Assembly: GCA_019649035.1 (NCBI GenBank)
Contig: BMAT01009788.1
Location: forward strand, 424,004-460,158
DNA from: Elysia marginata
Lineage: Eukaryota > Mollusca > Gastropoda > Plakobranchidae
DNA: 36,155 nucleotides
Direction of reading: 5' to 3'
Part shown: positions 32,016 to 36,155 of the stretch, one piece after another
Layout: the number at the start of each line of letters is the position of its first letter
Position numbering within the stretch: position 1 is the stretch's first letter
The notes under the pieces: generated by a model
What the model was told of the DNA's origin: nothing
Database searches by the model: none
What the model saw: the letters and a program-made list of their open reading frames with translations, nothing else
Program-made: the position numbers and the translations under genes

Positions 32016-34012
32016 ATGGAATCGAATGACAGCGTTACTACTGCTCCTCTTCTAAACAACAATAACAATAACTACAACAACTACAACAGCACCAAGAACG
32101 CTAAAATGACCAGCGCGGAAAACACAAGTTACGAGGACGACTTTGAAAAAGACACGTCATTAGATAGTTCCCCTCAACAACAAGGTAGTAACAACGACAG
32201 CAGCATCCCCAACACTAGCAGCAACAACGACAGCAGCAGCAACAATGCGAGTATAAAGAAAAGTGATGATTCCTACGAGGATGACTTTGAAAAAGACTTG
32301 TCCATGGACGACTCTTCGAAAAACGTTTCTTCCTCTCCTAGAAAAGTAAGTTTGCGAGAGATGAAACTCTTGTTACAAGGTCTTGTTTTTTTTCTTTGCA
32401 ATCAAGTTTTCATTGACTATACAAGTTTAGTCTAATACTGTTCTTATGGGCTATAACCACTTGTTACATGCTAAACCTCTTACTTTGTCTGTCTTTGCTG
32501 TTTTGTTTTGGCTGTCAACAGTTCCTTATGAGTTAGAAATCTTGTATTTGTTGTTTCCGGTTGATATCGCCGACGAACTCAACAGAATCTGCCGACAGCC
32601 ACATACAGGATTCAAGAAGCTTGTTAAAGGCACACCAACCTAGTTAACAAACACCTAACTTGAAACCCAAAAGTTGGAAGGATGGAAAAAGAGCCTCCGG
32701 GCGTTTGGACGCAGTGAAGAAGATAATAAGGACAATGCGTGGTGCACACAGACAGGTGTTCTCCGCAGATACTATACCGGAGCCGTCCGACCAATCGTGA
32801 GTAAGGCAAATCCAGTGCGACAGACGTACAGATGCATCAAGGCTGTGCAAAGTACATATTCAAAACGGAGGACTCCGACTTATCACTTAAGCCATGAAAA
32901 CCACCCGATCGAAGAGATGAAACACACTGCATCATTTATCCTCTCGATAATCGCAAGGATGAGAGAATATATTTGCACAAAGGGAATCTCAGAAGATCCA
33001 AGTTGTGAACACCTAAACACGTAAAGCTTCCTACATCCTTAGCAATCAGACTCAAAAGATCAAGCTTTAAACAAATGCCTGACTCTCTTCTTGGAAAAAT
33101 ATGACAATTTTCTCCCACTACGCCCGGAAGAGACTAGAGCCTCTCTAAACATCTGAAGACGAAAACCTACCTGAGGGAGTTTGTATTTTCATTATTAGAT
33201 TTAGAAACAAGTTTCCCGATGACCAGACCCTCTGAAACCAAAAAAAGACATCATCTATAAAGTCTCTCTTTAGCATCAAAATACAGTGATTGACCTGCGT
33301 ACAGAGCTCGCACACAAGACCTAGAATATAATTTAGAGTATCAGCCCAGAAAGCAGGCAAATGGCCAACGGAACTAAGTCCACGACAGAAACTCTGGAAA
33401 AACTAAGACCCTGGGCAAAGTTACTGCTGATTTCATTATCAAAGCATAATTATATTCTGGCTTGACTCTCCATCAACTGTTACACTAACGCAGAAGAAGA
33501 GCTTCCAAGCAGAAGTATTGTTTGGTAATCTTGTAACACCACATGTAATGGATTAAAATTACTCTAGTGATATCCACACTTTCCGCTTTCACCTATTGAG
33601 AAATTGTTGAGCGTGCATTATCTCGCATCTTTTTTTGTTGTTCTGTTTCTACAGACTTCAGACGATAACGACGGCGACGATCGAAAATCTCCCACAGATG
33701 ATCTCCATCCTCCCTTAACAATTGCCGTCACATCCCCAGCAAATGAATCAGACACAAATAGTTCAGCGGATCGGAAAGAGCAAATCGTCGGAGGCTCTGC
33801 TAAAGATAATCAACACCACAATGAACCTCCCCCACTTGACCTAGACCAAAACATCGTGGGGCCTCAATCCCAATTAGGGCCTCCAGCAGATACGGGCGCG
33901 TCTGACAACGAGAGCGAAGAACCTGACGCGGACGCTTACAATTTCACGGAGGACCAAAGGCGTGCTATGTTGGAGCTTATGGTCCAGAAACAGGAAGACG
34001 TCGATCTCTTAG
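32016..34012 (+). CDS. Acidic disordered protein with duplicated SYEDDFEKD motif, N-terminal two coding exons (partial)
   Basis: Exon 1 is 32016-32345 (110 codons, donor GTAAGT); exon 2 is 33655-34012 (acceptor TTTCTACAG, donor GTAAGTGA). Phase 0 joins them; exon 2 ends one base into a codon, so the gene continues past the window. The start is ATG 32016, two bases after an acceptor, so the 5' UTR is split. The 229 visible residues have an Asn-rich stretch (14-24), SYEDDFEKD at 38-46 and again at 86-94, Ser/Asn/Asp-rich linkers, and a charged helix at 207-229 (FTEDQRRAMLELMVQKQEDV). There is no membrane segment or signal peptide. From memory, human CCDC181, a microtubule-associated sperm-flagellum/cilium protein, has YEDDFEKDL near its N-terminus, so this may be its relative; the similarity is short and such acidic motifs recur in other ciliary proteins. 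I am sure of a gene, not of its identity. Confidence 0.7.
32590..33200 (+). mobile_element. Decayed LINE remnant in the intron of the YEDDFE gene
   Basis: One frame reads TGVLRRYYTGAVRPIVSKA, like the LR.LYTGAVRPVLEYA block after the RT domain in RTE/Jockey-type ORF2 proteins. In a second frame follow PPDRRDETH and, about 100 nt later, LRRSKL, matching the PLGDRRD...LKRSSF order of the same family. Frameshifts and stops occur throughout. It lies in the 1.3-kb intron 32346-33654. Confidence 0.45.
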
Positions 34013-35855
34013 GTAAGTGATAAAACCTAGATGGGTATCAGGACGCTACTGCTGTAATATGTTTCATTTTGTTCCCGTATGTTAATGCTATCCTACTGCG
34101 ATAAAAACAAGTGACCAAATATAGGTAAAGCTATACCGGATTTAAACAACATTGTCGTTGAAGGTCAGAACGGTAGGTAGACACCCTAGACTATCTTGAA
34201 AAACAGAAGAAGACTACTCATTATAGCTTGAATGAGCCAAATACCCAGGGAGTTAAAATTAAAGGGGACGGAAGGAATAACATGCTGCTCGCTCTTTCTA
34301 GAGGGGTAGGCAGTTTCATGATTTACTTAAAACTTTCAACTTGTTTTTCCCAAAACAACATTTTTTATATGATTCTTTGTAATTGCTACTCTTACCCAAA
34401 TTTTGCTCCTATTGACTTGAAATCTTACATGTATGTTTTTTGAATGTTGCTTGTTAAAGTTACAGAGAGTTTTTTTTTTAAACTGTTTTATGGTTTGATT
34501 TTTACAGACACAAAATGTCAGATTTTCTGTGTTTTGGCATATATATTTGTACGAGACCCCACTTTATCGTTCTATGTTAACTTTGCTGCATAAATTAAAA
34601 TACATAAAAAATCTCTCTGTTAAGTAGTCATTCATCTACACTCTCATCAAAACATAGATGTTTAAAAGGAAGTAGAAAAAGTAGCCATTTTTTAAATGCA
34701 GACAAAAATCCAATATGCAGGCCGTTGCCATGGCGACCGAAGGTCATCCATACTTGGCAGTGGTATTTTTTTCTTTTGTACTCATAACCAACACACACAT
34801 CAATTTTGGTCAACATAAGTAAAAAATAAGAAAATTGTCCTGATATGGCTCTCTGCCCCAATCAGAAAGGGGGTGGATGGATGAGGTGGGAATGTATTTA
34901 AAAACTGCAAATCGATGACACACAGATACAAAATGATAGATAGACGTAGGAAGAAAGAGCTGACATATTGTTTGCTTTTTATGTCCCGACTGAGAATTGA
35001 ATGAGGTGCAATTATCTTCTTTATTAAGTGCTAGATCTAAATCTTGTTCATACCTTTGATACCCGCTCTATCTCGTAGGTTTATTTTGATATCTTAAAGT
35101 CTTTTTTACATAGGTAATTAATCATTGTCAAATCTCTTGTCTGATTGATGAGCTTAAACCCCAGTACCTGGACTAGGGATAGGTTAATGGCTAGCTGCCT
35201 GTCCTCATGTTATACCTGGCCAATGATGGCCATTGCGAACGCCCAGTAGCTTTGAACTGTTGTCTCACATCAATATACAGTTTAGAACGTCCAGACTCTG
35301 TCAGGCACATATTCTAAGCTGACATGGTGTGTCCATTGAGATAATCGCATTACTGGTTTAAAGTCTAATAATTTGCATAATCAACTGATCAGCAAACCAT
35401 GTTTGCAGTCTTTGTCAAGCGTATAGTCGTTTTGTTCTGTCACCTTTCATTATTTTGAAAACCCCCATCAAACACCTCGGCGCGTTGTTCTTGGCACGAT
35501 GTTCCATGTATTCGTGTCGCGGGTGTATGATGAACCATTGTTCACATAATTGTCCGCAAATGAAGCAGAACCGAAAAGGGAGAGACGCATAAAGAGCTTA
35601 ATTGAAGATTATATTGATTTTCCTCCTACCGCTGTATGGCATTGGTTTGCTTTGTCTCAGTGCCTTAAGGTGGCGAATCATTTTTGCATTTGCTCTTGTG
35701 TTTTTTCGATGAAAGAAATCGATTTTTGCCAACGGTTCAGGGATAAATAATCGGTGCGTGATGCGCCTTAGTGCAAACTATCATACGTGCCCCGTAGAAA
35801 GCAAAAATATCAATATTTTGACTTTGATAATTTCTTTTATCGATATATACACACA
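34013..35855 (+). other. Intron of the YEDDFE gene as far as visible
   Basis: No further splice-framed exon of the gene was found. A repeat-like block at about 34670-34880 includes GTTGCCATGGCGAC (34724-34737), a 13/14 match to the RFX X-box consensus. An open frame at 35550-35750 has no acceptor or recognisable similarity. Confidence 0.4.
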
Positions 35856-35932
35856 TATATCGCTAACCACTCTGCCACGCTGCCTTATACAGCGTGACAG
35901 AGTGGTTATATATATATATATATCGATATATA
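35839..35932. repeat. Partial inverted and direct copies of a SINE tRNA head
   Basis: CGCTAACCACTCTGCCACGC followed by TGCC (35861-35884) is the reverse complement of the A-box end of the SINE that starts at 35934. AGCGTGACAGAGTGGTTATA (35891-35910) is a direct partial copy, followed by a (TA)n run. ATCGATATATA flanks both sides, so the block can fold back on the SINE. Confidence 0.7.
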
Positions 35933-35933
35933 G

Positions 35934-36155
35934 GGCAGCGTGGCAGAGTAGTTAGCGCGTCGGACTCGAGATCTAGAGGTCGCGGGTTCGATTCCCGACC
36001 ATGCCATGTTGACATTGCCTTGGGAAAGTAATTTACCCTAACTTTCCCAAGTCCACTCACTCACTCACTCAGTCCCTCGACCTCTGGGGTCGTCGGGGGG
36101 ATCTGAGGGAGGGCAGAAGAATCAGTTTTCTGTCGCCATGCATCTCTGTCTGAGG
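35934..36155 (+). mobile_element. tRNA-derived SINE (runs off the right edge)
   Basis: The head contains a pol III A box (TGGCAGAGTAGTTAGCGCG, 35941-) and B box (GGTTCGATTCC, 35985-35995), with a good T-arm (CGGGTTCGATTCCCG). Only about 4-5 acceptor-stem bases pair (GGCA...TGCC). The anticodon region is CTCGAGA. After the head come a (CACT)n stretch and the GC-rich region CCTCGACCTCTGGGGTCGTC, a SINE body and not tRNA flank. It is probably mobilised by LINE machinery; which LINE is unknown. Confidence 0.75.

Noticed and set aside
35550..35750. 66-residue + strand frame as a third exon of the YEDDFE gene
   Set aside because: No acceptor precedes it in the needed phase and the composition does not continue the protein.
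35934..36006. Functional tRNA gene
   Set aside because: A and B boxes and a T-arm are present, but the acceptor stem pairs poorly and the sequence runs into a SINE body.
35863..36060. Minus-strand frame with GRESNPRPLDLESDALTT
   Set aside because: This peptide is the translation of the tRNA-derived SINE head on the opposite strand, a familiar artefact in predicted proteomes, not a gene.
1..36155. CRISPR array, bacterial operon or phage region
   Set aside because: No regularly spaced identical repeats, no bacterial gene organisation; introns and animal transposons show a eukaryotic genome.

Overview
This is animal (eukaryotic) genomic DNA. It is AT-rich, its genes are split by GT-AG introns, and the space between them is packed with decayed transposable elements. 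The peroxiredoxin sequence, the many short TCTAGATCT-type repeats and a tRNA-derived SINE suggest a lophotrochozoan, probably a gastropod mollusc. The taxon is an inference; no taxon-specific gene is present.

Layout, left to right. 1-1381 is the last intron of an ERM (ezrin/radixin/moesin) gene and carries an antisense, 5'-truncated LINE. 1382-1540 (+) is the terminal ERM coding exon, followed by a 3' UTR to about 2.7-2.85 kb. 2.9-14.8 kb has no host gene that I can support. It holds MITEs (3.8-4.25 kb), pogo/Tigger-like elements (7.4-9.0 kb), a foldback (9.49-9.69 kb), a 33-nt near-perfect palindrome (10.97 kb), a complete but dead mariner with both ends (11.1-12.4 kb) and a LINE tail (13.5-13.8 kb).

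14.8-22.3 kb (-) is the best-supported gene: a complete six-exon PRDX4-type 2-Cys peroxiredoxin of 246 residues. It has a signal peptide, a peroxidatic Cys, a resolving Cys, and the GGLG and YF motifs that mark peroxide-sensitive forms. Its 3.8 kb first intron holds two copies of a ~200 bp terminal-inverted-repeat element on either side of a ~820 bp pogo-like element. A third ~208 bp copy lies just upstream of the gene. 22.7-25.1 kb (-) has three exon-sized open frames of unknown identity; one has a weak CARD/death-fold-like pattern.

25.5-28.6 kb has a ~370 bp-period repeat and a second decayed LINE. CpG-rich patches at 28.7-28.96 kb and 30.8-31.1 kb could be promoters for the + strand gene whose first two coding exons are at 32016-32345 and 33655-34012. 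That gene encodes an acidic, disordered protein with a duplicated SYEDDFEKD motif, possibly related to the ciliary/flagellar protein CCDC181, and it runs off the right edge. Its first coding intron contains LINE remains. The window ends in a tRNA-derived SINE preceded by partial inverted and direct copies of its own head.

No operons, CRISPR arrays or functional RNA genes were seen. The two recognised host genes (ERM, PRDX4) and the YEDDFE gene are separate transcription units with no evident shared pathway.
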